This document shows positions 43,130 to 51,190 of a stretch of 64,000 nucleotides of DNA, piece after piece. The DNA is from Sphaerochaeta associata. Lineage in GTDB: Bacteria > Spirochaetota > Spirochaetia > Sphaerochaetales > Sphaerochaetaceae. The notes below the pieces were generated by a model. The model saw only the letters and a program-made list of their open reading frames with translations. It made no database searches and was not told where the DNA came from. The position numbers were made by a program, and so were the translations under genes. The stretch covers positions 2,480,001-2,544,000 of the forward strand of contig NZ_CP094929.1 in the NCBI RefSeq assembly GCF_022869165.1, in the 5' to 3' direction. The number at the start of each line of letters is the position of its first letter. Position 1 is the stretch's first letter.

Positions 43130-44236
43130 TTATACATTGAAGCGGAAATGCATGATGTCACCGTCCTGCACCACGTACTCCTTGCCTTCCATCCTGAGTT
43201 TTCCTGCTTCCTTTACCTTCTGTTCGGTCTTGTACAGAAAAAGGTCTTCACAATTGAACACCTCTGCCTTGATGAAGCCCTTTTCGAAGTCAGAATGGAT
43301 GACACCGGCGGCCTGGGGGGCCTTGTAGCCTGCATGGAATGTCCACGCACGGTCTTCATCAGAGCCGGCAGTAAAGAAGGTACGCATTCCCAGCGTATGG
43401 TAGGCACTGCGGATGAGCTGGTTCAACCCGGATTCCTTCAACCCCACCGCCTCAAGGAACTCGCGCTTCTCTTCCTCGGTCTCCAACACGGCAATCTCAG
43501 ATTCAATCTTGCCGCAGATGACCACCACTTCCGATCCCTCGGCTTCGGCGATGGCTCGTACGGTCTTGACATATTCATTCTCCTCTACGATGCCGTCTTC
43601 ATCGACGTTGCATACATAGATGACAGGCTTGAGGGTGATGAGGTGCAGGTCATAGACCATGGCTAGCTCCTCTTCCTCCAGCTTCAGTGACCGCGCTGAT
43701 TTTCCATCCTCCAGGCACTCTTTCAATTTGGTGAGAACGGGAAGTACTTTCTCGTTCTCCTTCTGTGCTTCCTTGCTCAAGCGGGTGAGCTTGGCCTGCT
43801 TCGCCCAACGGTTGGTCACCGTGTCCAGATCGGCGAGGGCCAGCTCGATGTTGATCGTCTCAATGTCACCTGCCGGATCGATTTTGTTGTTGACATGGAT
43901 GATGTCGCTGTCGTCGAAGCACCTGACTACATGGGCGATGACCCCCACCTCCCTGATGGAGGCCAGGAAGCGGTTGCCCAAGCCCTCCCCCTTGCTTGCT
44001 CCGGCGACCAAGCCTGCAATGTCTACAAACTCGAAGGTGGCAGGGACTACTTTTGCAGGAGGAATCAATGCAACAATCTTATCAAGACGTGGATCAGGAA
44101 CGCTGACAATGCCCACATTGGGGTCGATTGTACAAAAAGGATAGTTCGCAACTTCGGCAGGAGCTGCCGTCAAGGCTGAGAAAATCGTCGACTTACCAAC
44201 ATTGGGAAGCCCTACTATGCCGCAATTTAAACCCAT
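43130..44236 (-). CDS. ychF: redox-regulated ATPase/GTPase YchF (OLA1 family)
   Basis: A 368-residue Obg-family protein of usual length. G1 is GLPNVGKST near residue 9, G3 is VDIAGLV and the substituted G4 that gives ATP preference is in YVCNVDE (NxxE). The TGS domain closes the protein (GVIHSDFEKGFIKAEVF, then RMEGKEYVVQDGDIMHFRFNV). It associates with ribosomes and stress responses. GAGG is six bases before the ATG. It is divergent from hflX and their promoters overlap. Confidence 0.95.
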   Translation of the reverse strand: MGLNCGIVGLPNVGKSTIFSALTAAPAEVANYPFCTIDPNVGIVSVPDPRLDKIVALIPPAKVVPATFEFVDIAGLVAGASKGEGLGNRFLASIREVGVIAHVVRCFDDSDIIHVNNKIDPAGDIETINIELALADLDTVTNRWAKQAKLTRLSKEAQKENEKVLPVLTKLKECLEDGKSARSLKLEEEELAMVYDLHLITLKPVIYVCNVDEDGIVEENEYVKTVRAIAEAEGSEVVVICGKIESEIAVLETEEEKREFLEAVGLKESGLNQLIRSAYHTLGMRTFFTAGSDEDRAWTFHAGYKAPQAAGVIHSDFEKGFIKAEVFNCEDLFLYKTEQKVKEAGKLRMEGKEYVVQDGDIMHFRFNV

Positions 44237-44275
44237 TATTTACCTCATTCTCGGCTCATTGGAGCCAGCAGGGGA

Positions 44276-44304
44276 AGTGTAGCACATATTGACTTGCACG
44301 TTAA
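44276..44304 (-). promoter_or_regulatory. promoter of ychF
   Basis: Minus strand TTAACG (44304-44299), 17-base spacer, TACACT (44281-44276) extended by TGC. It overlaps the hflX -35 by six bases on the other strand. Confidence 0.55.
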
Positions 44305-44317
44305 CCAGCCCTATAGT
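44289..44317 (+). promoter_or_regulatory. promoter of hflX, predicted leaderless
   Basis: TTGACT (44289-44294), 17-base spacer, TATAGT (44312-44317), eight bases to the ATG at 44326. The bases between contain no Shine-Dalgarno. Confidence 0.75.
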
Positions 44318-44325
44318 CAACAGCA

Positions 44326-45651
44326 ATGGGTATTGAACAGTTCATCGGCTCCGAGGAGCCTGTTTCCAAAGGGAAACGTGTCTACGAAATCAAGGATGAA
44401 GACCAAAGGGCGCTCCTGCTCATCCTTGTTCCTCCAACAGAATCAGACCAAGGGGCAAAGCGAAGAGCCGAAGAGCTCAAGGCTCTTGTCGACACCATGG
44501 GAGCTCTCACCGTTAGGACTGAGTTCATTCCCTTGCGCCAAACCAACAGCGCCACGCTCATCGGCAGCGGCAAAGTCGCAGCCATCAAGCTCTTGGTGGA
44601 GGAACTGGAAATTGATGTCGTCATTTTCGACCAAGGCATCAACCCCCGGGTACAGCGCAACCTTGAGAAGGAGATGGAAACCTGCGTCATCGACCGTGAT
44701 GAGGTGATCCTTCAGATTTTTGCCGATCGCGCCGCAACCAAGGAAGCCACCTTGCAGGTGGAGCTCGCCCGCCTTGAATACTCGCTGCCCAGGCTGACCC
44801 GCCGGTGGACGAACCTCAATCGTCAGCAGGGCGGTGTCAAGGGCACCAAGGGTGAAGGAGAGACGCAGCTCGAGCTCGACCGAAGGCAGATCCAGGACCG
44901 GATCGTCGCCCTCAAGCAGATGCTTGAGAAAGTGGTGCAGCAACGCACCATCCAGCGCAACCAGCGACTCAGTGGAAATATCCCCACCGGAGCCATTGTA
45001 GGCTACACCAACAGCGGCAAGTCCTCGCTGCTCAATGCGCTGACCAATGCCGGAGTACTTGTTGAAGACAAACTTTTTGCCACCCTCGATCCGACGACCC
45101 GGATGGTCAAACTACCCGGAGGGGAGGAAATCTTGCTCTCCGATACCGTAGGGTTCATCAGCGATCTGCCGCACAACCTCGTGAATGCCTTCAAGAGCAC
45201 GCTCGAGGAGGCCAAATATGCTGATTTCTTGATTATCGTCTGTGATGCTTCCCATCCTGATATGATTGCAAGCTACACCACCACCGTCCAGGTACTGGAG
45301 GAGCTTGGCTGCACCGACAAGCCGGCAATCGTACTTGCGAACAAAATGGACAAGGTGGAGGATGCGTTTGCAGTTTCGCGTCTCAAGTCCCTGTATACTC
45401 CGGTACTGGAGACATCCATCAAAACCGGAGCCGGACTGGACACACTCCTCACGCAAATAGGCATCACACTTCACGAGCTCTGTCCCACGACAACCTATTT
45501 GATACCCAATTCACGGCACGATTTGGTCGCCCACATCCACCGGTTCGGCCAGGTTGAGAGCATCGACTACACTGAAGAGGGAATCCTGGTGAAAAGCCGC
45601 ATCCAAGAGAGATTCCAAGGGCAGCTGCATCCCTTCAGATACGAACAATAA
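44326..45651 (+). CDS. hflX: ribosome-splitting GTPase HflX
   Basis: A 441-residue GTPase. The N-terminal HflX domain (LVDTMGALTVRTEFIPLRQTNSATLIGSGKVAAIKLLV, DQGINPRVQRNLE) is followed by GGVKGTKGEGETQLELDRR and the G domain: G1 GYTNSGKSS, G3 DTVGFISDLP, G4 NKMD. It binds the 50S subunit and dissociates stalled or hibernating 70S ribosomes. The start has no Shine-Dalgarno and lies eight bases after a -10 box. Downstream is a bidirectional terminator. Confidence 0.95.
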   Translation: MGIEQFIGSEEPVSKGKRVYEIKDEDQRALLLILVPPTESDQGAKRRAEELKALVDTMGALTVRTEFIPLRQTNSATLIGSGKVAAIKLLVEELEIDVVIFDQGINPRVQRNLEKEMETCVIDRDEVILQIFADRAATKEATLQVELARLEYSLPRLTRRWTNLNRQQGGVKGTKGEGETQLELDRRQIQDRIVALKQMLEKVVQQRTIQRNQRLSGNIPTGAIVGYTNSGKSSLLNALTNAGVLVEDKLFATLDPTTRMVKLPGGEEILLSDTVGFISDLPHNLVNAFKSTLEEAKYADFLIIVCDASHPDMIASYTTTVQVLEELGCTDKPAIVLANKMDKVEDAFAVSRLKSLYTPVLETSIKTGAGLDTLLTQIGITLHELCPTTTYLIPNSRHDLVAHIHRFGQVESIDYTEEGILVKSRIQERFQGQLHPFRYEQ

Positions 45652-45652
45652 A

Positions 45653-45686
45653 AAGTGGGTGCCACCCCGAAAGGAAGCACCCATTT
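45653..45686. terminator. bidirectional terminator between hflX and the exported-protein gene
   Basis: A stem of about ten bases (TGGGTGC with GCACCCA at its core) and a 14-base loop. On the minus strand it is followed by TTTTTATT, so it best serves the gene at 45712; it starts one base after the hflX stop. Confidence 0.75.
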
Positions 45687-45711
45687 GCAATATCCGAACG
45701 TCCGTAGACGA

Positions 45712-46188
45712 TTAGTTGAATCTCCACAGAGCTCCTACATATCCACTGAAATGGAAGCTGACGTCAGGCAGAAGCCAGAGGCCGGGGGCTATGCGCAAAT
45801 AAAAATCAAGGGGAACATCATTGTTGTCAAGACTGTACATGACTCCGACGGGAGCAATGGCAGCAAGACCGAGCTTTGCACCCGACTTAATGGGGATTCC
45901 GACATATGCACCGCCACCGACGGTTACATCGAATTTTGCTTTCTCTATCTCGAACTCCGTCACCTTGTAGTTGGCTGCAACATCAAAGGAGAGGTATCCG
46001 TCAAGGAAACCAAAACCAAGATTTCCTACGATATCAAAATCATTCATTCTATACTGTACACCCACACCGGTATTGGTACCGAGGTTGAGACCTACAGCAA
46101 GATCACTCTTGGCTGCACCACCTGTGGCGGCAGTTACAGGAACTACAATAAGGGCTACCAGAATTAGAGCTAGTAATACTTTCTTCAT
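45712..46188 (-). CDS. small exported barrel-like protein
   Basis: A 158-residue protein starting MKKVLLALILVALIVVPVTA, a Sec signal peptide. The mature chain alternates short strands and turns (LAVGLNLGTNTGVGVQYRM, DIVGNLGFGFLDGYLSFDVAANY, FDVTVGGGAYVGIPI) and ends with FSGYVGALWRFN, aromatic near the C-terminus as in outer-membrane barrels. Eight strands would fit. GGGAGA lies eight bases before the ATG at 46188. A small hairpin (46204-46220) sits just upstream of the ribosome site. Family not recognised beyond the barrel pattern. Confidence 0.75.
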   Translation of the reverse strand: MKKVLLALILVALIVVPVTAATGGAAKSDLAVGLNLGTNTGVGVQYRMNDFDIVGNLGFGFLDGYLSFDVAANYKVTEFEIEKAKFDVTVGGGAYVGIPIKSGAKLGLAAIAPVGVMYSLDNNDVPLDFYLRIAPGLWLLPDVSFHFSGYVGALWRFN

Positions 46189-46203
46189 ACGCATTCTCCC
46201 TTT

Positions 46204-46220
46204 GTAGGACTCTCTCCTAC
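46204..46220 (-). other. 5' leader hairpin of the exported-protein gene
   Basis: GTAGGA and TCCTAC pair around a five-base loop on the minus strand, four bases from the GGGAGA site. It may protect the mRNA 5' end or tune initiation. Confidence 0.5.
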
Positions 46221-46231
46221 GTTGTGATGTT

Positions 46232-46266
46232 TTCTTGAATATACCACATGCTACTATTCTTGAATA
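46232..46266 (-). promoter_or_regulatory. promoter with duplicated 10-base element upstream of the exported-protein gene
   Basis: An extended -10 (TGG then TATATT, 46243-46238) lies on the minus strand with a weak -35. TATTCAAGAA occurs twice (46266-46257 and 46241-46232), 25 bases apart, covering the -35 and -10 zones. Confidence 0.5.
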
Positions 46267-46378
46267 GGCGGCCATCCGTGGAACAGCTCAATAAGCCAGG
46301 ATTTCACTCGGGGACAATGAACCACTAGCGTTTTTCAACAATCCTCGTTACCATACACTCACGGAGGAAGTGTAAAAT

Positions 46379-47974
46379 ATGAACAGACATCTGACTGTAC
46401 GTGGGACACTAATCGGCATTGCAGGACTCTTGGTCATTACCGCAAGTTCCATGTATGTGGCTTTACGTATGGGAGCCCTTCCTTGGCCCACCATCTTCGT
46501 CACGGTTGTCAGCATGGCCGCCTTGCGAAAGGCAAAGGGATCCACCCTGCAGGAAATCAATGTCACCCATACCATCATGAGCAGCGGGGCGATGGTCGCC
46601 GGAGGACTTGCCTTCACACTGCCGGGTCTTTGGATGCTGGACCCGACGGCAAACTTCTCCATTCCCAGCCTCCTGGTGCTCACAGTAGTGGGAGCCATTC
46701 TGGGAACCCTGTTTTCTTCACTCTTTCGTAAAAAACTCATCGAAGAAGAAGCTCTTCCATACCCGATGGGTATTGCCAGCTACAACACACTGCAAGCGGG
46801 AACCAAGGGAGGGAAAGGTGCAAAAACGCTCTTTGCCTCTATGGGAGGTTCCGTCATATTCACTGTATTGCGTGATGGATTCGGAAAAATCCCTGCGCTG
46901 CTCACCCTCTACGGCGGGAGTGCCGTCATCCCCTCGTTCTCCATCTGGGTCTCCCCCATGGCAATGGGTATCGGAGCCATCATCGGTCCGTTGTTCGCCT
47001 TGCTCTGGTTCGGAGGAGCCATCTTCGGCTACTACATCCTCACCCCGATCGGCATCTCCCAAGGCCTGTTCGCCTCCATGGCCGAGGCTGATGTTTTCAG
47101 GTCCAACCTGGGTATCGGGCTGATGATCGGAACCGGTCTGGGAGTCTTCTTCAAAGCCGTAGCATCAAGGCTGAGCGCACAAAAGAAGCTCGAAGAGAAA
47201 CAGGGAGGACTTCCGGCTTCCAGCCGCCTGATGATCATCCTCATACTTTTCTTTGCCGTCATCCTTCTCGCCCTGGGAACCGAGCTCGGCCTTATTGAAG
47301 CGCTGGTCCTCATGGCAGGCATCTACTTGGCGACCTATCTATCGGGCATGCTTACCGGACAGACCGGCATCAACCCGATGGAAATCTTCGGAATCCTCGT
47401 TCTCTTGGTCATCCAGCTCATCTCCAACCCTTCTCTGATAGCATCATTCAGCATCGCCGCCATCGTAGCAGTGGCATGCGGCCTGACCGGGGACGTCATG
47501 AACGACCTGAAGAGCGGGTACCTGCTCAAGACCGATCCAAGGCAGCAAATCCTTGGAGAGGGCATCGGAGGGGTCATCGGAGCCATCCTCTCGGTCTTCG
47601 TGCTCCTGATCATGAAGGCTGCCTTCGGCGGCTTCGGTACCGCAGAGCTTCCCGCTCCCCAGGCTGCAGCAGTCTCGGCGATGGTCGGAGGACTACAACA
47701 TATTCCCGCCTTCCTCATCGGTCTTGGCGTAGGATTGGTTCTCTACTTCTCCAAACTTCCCAGTGCAACCCTCGGCCTTGGAGTCTACCTGCCTATTTAC
47801 ATCTCTTCGATCATGGGCCTGGGAGCACTCTTGTCGGTTCTCATGAACAAAGTGCTGTTCAGAAAGCACGGCAAGGAAAAAATTGGTGAAGAGACCGGAC
47901 TGGTAGCCAGCGGCCTGTTGGGAGGCGAGGGAATAACAGGTGTGGCGATTGCTATTCTTTCGATGTTTAAATAG
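46379..47974 (+). CDS. OPT-family oligopeptide or metal-chelate transporter
   Basis: A 531-residue membrane protein with about 14 hydrophobic segments. SMYVALRMGALPWPTIFVTVVSMAALRK at the start and EEALPYPMGIASYNTLQAG are signatures of the oligopeptide transporter (OPT) family, as is AMGIGAIIGPLFALLWFGGAIFGYY. CGLTGDVMNDLKSGYLLKTDPRQQILGEGIGGVIGA is the conserved second-half loop. Members import small peptides or metal-siderophore complexes. GGAGG is 11 bases before the ATG. rlmN begins 14 bases after the stop with its own -10. Confidence 0.85.
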   Translation: MNRHLTVRGTLIGIAGLLVITASSMYVALRMGALPWPTIFVTVVSMAALRKAKGSTLQEINVTHTIMSSGAMVAGGLAFTLPGLWMLDPTANFSIPSLLVLTVVGAILGTLFSSLFRKKLIEEEALPYPMGIASYNTLQAGTKGGKGAKTLFASMGGSVIFTVLRDGFGKIPALLTLYGGSAVIPSFSIWVSPMAMGIGAIIGPLFALLWFGGAIFGYYILTPIGISQGLFASMAEADVFRSNLGIGLMIGTGLGVFFKAVASRLSAQKKLEEKQGGLPASSRLMIILILFFAVILLALGTELGLIEALVLMAGIYLATYLSGMLTGQTGINPMEIFGILVLLVIQLISNPSLIASFSIAAIVAVACGLTGDVMNDLKSGYLLKTDPRQQILGEGIGGVIGAILSVFVLLIMKAAFGGFGTAELPAPQAAAVSAMVGGLQHIPAFLIGLGVGLVLYFSKLPSATLGLGVYLPIYISSIMGLGALLSVLMNKVLFRKHGKEKIGEETGLVASGLLGGEGITGVAIAILSMFK

Positions 47975-47975
47975 G

Positions 47976-47981
47976 TATACT
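47976..47981 (+). promoter_or_regulatory. -10 element of rlmN, predicted leaderless
   Basis: TATACT ends seven bases before the ATG at 47989. No convincing -35 is seen; it lies just after the OPT stop. Confidence 0.45.
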
Positions 47982-47988
47982 GTCCACT

Positions 47989-49074
47989 ATGGAACAAACC
48001 AAACACCTACCCCTCTCCCTCTATGGGCTGGAGGCGGAGACAATCGCAGAAATATTGTCCCTTACAAAGAACTTCCAAGCCAAGCAAATCTTCAATTGGC
48101 TTGTCAAGGGAGTATATACCTTTGAGGCCATGACTGACCTGCCCAAGGCGGAACGGGAAAGGCTTTCCTCACTGATGAGCAGCGCCTGCTCCTCGAGTAT
48201 TCACACATCCGAAACCGATGAGAGCGGAGCCACCAAGATGGGTATCCGCCTTCATGACGGCAAGGTGGTTGAATGTGTCCTGCTTGTCGACAAAAAGGGT
48301 CGGCACACAGCCTGTCTTTCCAGCCAGGTCGGATGCGCCCAGGGGTGCACCTTCTGCCGAACCGGCACGATGGGCCTCTTTCGCAACCTCAGCGCAGAGG
48401 AGATCATCGAGCAGTACATCCACCTGCTGTCTGCAAGCAAGCAGCCCATTACCCACATCGTCTATATGGGAATGGGAGAACCACTTGCCAATATTGCACC
48501 TGTGACCCGCTCGATCCGGTATTTCCACAACCCCAAAACCTTCAACATCAGCCTCAGACGCATAACCGTCTCCACCTGTGGCGTTGTTCCCGGCATTCTC
48601 AAGTTGGCCGAACAGAAACTGCCGGTCAAGCTGGCAGTCTCGCTCGTCAGTGCCGACAACCGGCTGCGCGATCGGATCATGCCGGTCAACCAGACCTGGG
48701 ACATCATGACGCTGAAGAAAGCCTTGCTGCACTATCAGCGGCTCGGCGGCAAGCGATTTACCATCGAATATTGCATGTTGGGAAATACCAACACCGATGA
48801 GATCAGTGCAAAGAAACTTGCCAGCTATGTGAGAGATTTGGATGTAATCGTCAACCTCATCCCCTGGAACCCTGCCGAGGAGCTGCCTTACCAGACCCCG
48901 ACGGAAGAGGAAATCGATCACTTCACCCTGTTGCTCGACCGCCTGCACGTCAACTACACCCGCCGTCGTTCACGAGGCAGGGAGATCAACGGAGCCTGTG
49001 GACAGCTTGCTGTGCCCATCAACAAAGGGCTTGATTTGGACTATGAAAGCATGGTTGACGAGGATGACGAATAG
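47989..49074 (+). CDS. rlmN: 23S rRNA (adenine-C2)/tRNA A37 methyltransferase RlmN
   Basis: A 361-residue radical SAM methyltransferase. The cluster cysteines are C116, C120 and C123 (VGCAQGCTFCRTG). The two mechanistic cysteines are also present: C109 seven residues before the cluster (matching E. coli C118) and C337 in NGACGQLAV (matching C355). GMGEPLANI and ISLRRITVSTCGVVPGI follow the family. It methylates A2503 of 23S rRNA and A37 of some tRNAs. Its 3' end overlaps the convergent MFS gene by 34 bases. Confidence 0.95.
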   Translation: MEQTKHLPLSLYGLEAETIAEILSLTKNFQAKQIFNWLVKGVYTFEAMTDLPKAERERLSSLMSSACSSSIHTSETDESGATKMGIRLHDGKVVECVLLVDKKGRHTACLSSQVGCAQGCTFCRTGTMGLFRNLSAEEIIEQYIHLLSASKQPITHIVYMGMGEPLANIAPVTRSIRYFHNPKTFNISLRRITVSTCGVVPGILKLAEQKLPVKLAVSLVSADNRLRDRIMPVNQTWDIMTLKKALLHYQRLGGKRFTIEYCMLGNTNTDEISAKKLASYVRDLDVIVNLIPWNPAEELPYQTPTEEEIDHFTLLLDRLHVNYTRRRSRGREINGACGQLAVPINKGLDLDYESMVDEDDE

Positions 49075-50258
49075 AACTGTCGGTCAAAGCGGAGTTTGAG
49101 CACCAAAAGCATGAGCAAAACTCCGCTAAGGACCATGAGAACGCGCATGGACACTACATCCGACAAGGGCCCGAACAGGGCCATGCCCAGAGGGAGCGCT
49201 CCGCTGTACATGATGTTGAGAAATGCAAAAATCCTGCCTTGCATACTTGTATCGGTTCGTTGCTGAAGCAGTGTCATGGTAGCCGTCTGCACCATGGTAA
49301 GTGCAATTCCATAGATTGCCATGAGAGCCAGGTAGACGATGAAGCTGTCGATCAGGCCCATACCGATGGCAAGTATCCCGAAAGCACTCATCCCCGCCAG
49401 AAATGACGTAACCTGATTCTTGAATCCGCCCCAGGTGCTCATCAATACCCCGCCCAGGCTCATTCCGGCAAAGCCGACCACCTCTACAATGGTCATATAC
49501 GCATAGCTCTCCTTGTAATAACGAGTCACAAACAAGGTGGCAAGAAAACCTGCAGGAACCGCCAGGAAAATAAAGAGGCCGTGTACCATCAGCATTTTTC
49601 CGACCCAACGGTTTTGTAATGCATACACAGCACCTTGCTTGACATCCTGAAACAAGGAAGTCTTGCCTGTCTGCTTTTTCTCGTGTGGAATGAGAAGAAA
49701 TGCGAGCAGGCAGATTCCGACCACGGCTGTACTTACGTCAAGCAACAACGTTGAGCGAAGGCTTGATAAGGTCAGAAAGGCTCCCGCAGCAAAGGGTGAG
49801 GCAAACTGGACCAAGGATGTCAGAGCAGCATTGAGACCATTGAAACGCATCAGTTGTTCGGCTGGTACCAGTAAGGGAATCATGGATGCAACGGCCGGAA
49901 TCTGTACGCCGCTGCCTGCAGAACGGACTATGGAAACAACCAGAAGGGCATAGAAAACGGTGGTATCGGAGTCGAGGCGCGGCACCAGAAGCACCAAGGC
50001 AAGAGTGGCTGCGGCGATCACAGCATCGCTGGCGATAATCAAATATTTCTTATTGCACCGGTCCGAGAGAGCCCCCGATACAAACGAGACCAAAAACTGC
50101 GGGACGAAGGCACAGAGGGTCAGAGCCGACACCCACACTCCCGAAGAGCTCTGCAGTGTTATATACCAGACAAGCGCAAACTGGACGATCGAAGAGCCGA
50201 ACAGGGTAATTCCCTGGCTTGCCAAAAACAGGATTGTTTTGGTTTTCCAACCTTGCAT
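49041..50258 (-). CDS. MFS efflux transporter (MFS_3-like)
   Basis: A 405-residue protein with about 12 transmembrane segments. The first helix FLASQGITLFGSSIVQFALVWYI and the loop SGALSDRCNKKYLIIASD (motif A: G-x-x-x-D-R) place it with drug or enterobactin-exporter-type MFS proteins. SMQGRIFAFLNIMYSGALPLG in the C-terminal half is shared with that group. The Ser-rich tail SSSSSTMLS is encoded by the 34-base overlap with rlmN. GGAGG lies seven bases before the ATG. It is 42 bases after the MerR gene on the same strand, so the MerR protein may control export of its ligand. Confidence 0.83.
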   Translation of the reverse strand: MQGWKTKTILFLASQGITLFGSSIVQFALVWYITLQSSSGVWVSALTLCAFVPQFLVSFVSGALSDRCNKKYLIIASDAVIAAATLALVLLVPRLDSDTTVFYALLVVSIVRSAGSGVQIPAVASMIPLLVPAEQLMRFNGLNAALTSLVQFASPFAAGAFLTLSSLRSTLLLDVSTAVVGICLLAFLLIPHEKKQTGKTSLFQDVKQGAVYALQNRWVGKMLMVHGLFIFLAVPAGFLATLFVTRYYKESYAYMTIVEVVGFAGMSLGGVLMSTWGGFKNQVTSFLAGMSAFGILAIGMGLIDSFIVYLALMAIYGIALTMVQTATMTLLQQRTDTSMQGRIFAFLNIMYSGALPLGMALFGPLSDVVSMRVLMVLSGVLLMLLVLKLRFDRQFYSSSSSTMLS

Positions 50259-50300
50259 ATACGCACCTCCATTGCTGAAATACTGCAAGTATAGCGACAA

Positions 50301-51068
50301 TCAAAAGTCTGGTGGTTCAGTGGAGGGTTCCATCAGATGCATAATTTTCAACAACAGTTGTTCCATCTGCAAGGCATCGGCTTTTGCCGCTTCCAGAGAG
50401 ATCAGAAGCCGATCACAAACAGAGATTATGTCCTCGGAGGGTGCAGGTGTATTAAGAATCGTCTCAAGCTCGGATTCTCCGGCATCTTCGAGCCCGTTCA
50501 TCAATCTCAGAATCGACATAAGCGAGTAATTGGCCAGTCTGAGCGTACGGATGATCGAAAGGCGCTTCAGGTCCTCGCCGTCATAGATGCGATACCCATT
50601 CCTGCTGCGTTTTGTCTGGATCAGACCATTGAGCTCCCAGTTGCGCAGTGTATCGATGGTGAGGCCCAATCTCAGTGCCGTCTGCTTTCTGGTAAGAGCG
50701 ACCGGGCAACCGATATGATCGCTGGCAAGCAGTGAGGCGACATCACTGACTGCCGAGCGTGCTCGCACTATCTCCTCTTCAAGGCTCGATGCATACGCGG
50801 CAGTTGCATCCAAGGCTCCCTCCAAATCCAAGTCGGCACTCCGTCGCAGGATGTACAACGCTTGGTCACGCAATCCATGCTGCAGGATCTCCGATCGGAG
50901 GGACAAACGCGTGAGCTGCATCTGAATCACATGGATGTCGGTGAAAACCCGATAGCCATTTGCTTTTCGTTCCGAGCAGGTGATGAACTGGAGCCGCTCA
51001 TAGAGGCGTACGGTATTCGGATGCACATGGGCCAGCGAGGCCAATGCCTTTGTCGTGTACGTTTGCAT
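50301..51068 (-). CDS. regulator with two MerR-type DNA-binding domains
   Basis: A 255-residue protein with two MerR helix-turn-helix/wing modules in one chain. The first is at residues about 4-60 (KALASLAHVHPNTVRLYERL, NGYRVFTDIHV). The second is at 124-190 (ALTRKQTALRLGLTIDTLRNWELNGL, NGYRIYDGEDLKRLSII). Single-domain MerR proteins bind as dimers, so this chain could bind as a built-in dimer. No metal cysteines typical of MerR are visible. GGGAG is six bases before the ATG at 51068. It sits upstream of an MFS exporter in the same operon. Confidence 0.85.
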   Translation of the reverse strand: MQTYTTKALASLAHVHPNTVRLYERLQFITCSERKANGYRVFTDIHVIQMQLTRLSLRSEILQHGLRDQALYILRRSADLDLEGALDATAAYASSLEEEIVRARSAVSDVASLLASDHIGCPVALTRKQTALRLGLTIDTLRNWELNGLIQTKRSRNGYRIYDGEDLKRLSIIRTLRLANYSLMSILRLMNGLEDAGESELETILNTPAPSEDIISVCDRLLISLEAAKADALQMEQLLLKIMHLMEPSTEPPDF

Positions 51069-51134
51069 ATCAAACTCCCATTCTGCCAAGCTACCACCAG
51101 CATCCAACACCATCAAGCAATCTGCACAAGGAAA

Positions 51135-51168
51135 AAGGCTGTTTCAAGGTTTCCCCTGAGACAGCCTT
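51135..51168 (-). terminator. terminator of alaS
   Basis: A 12-base stem (one G-U pair) and ten-base loop; on the minus strand TTTTTCC follows directly. It lies 22 bases after the alaS stop. Confidence 0.88.
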
Positions 51169-51190
51169 CCATCGTTAATCTATGACTACC

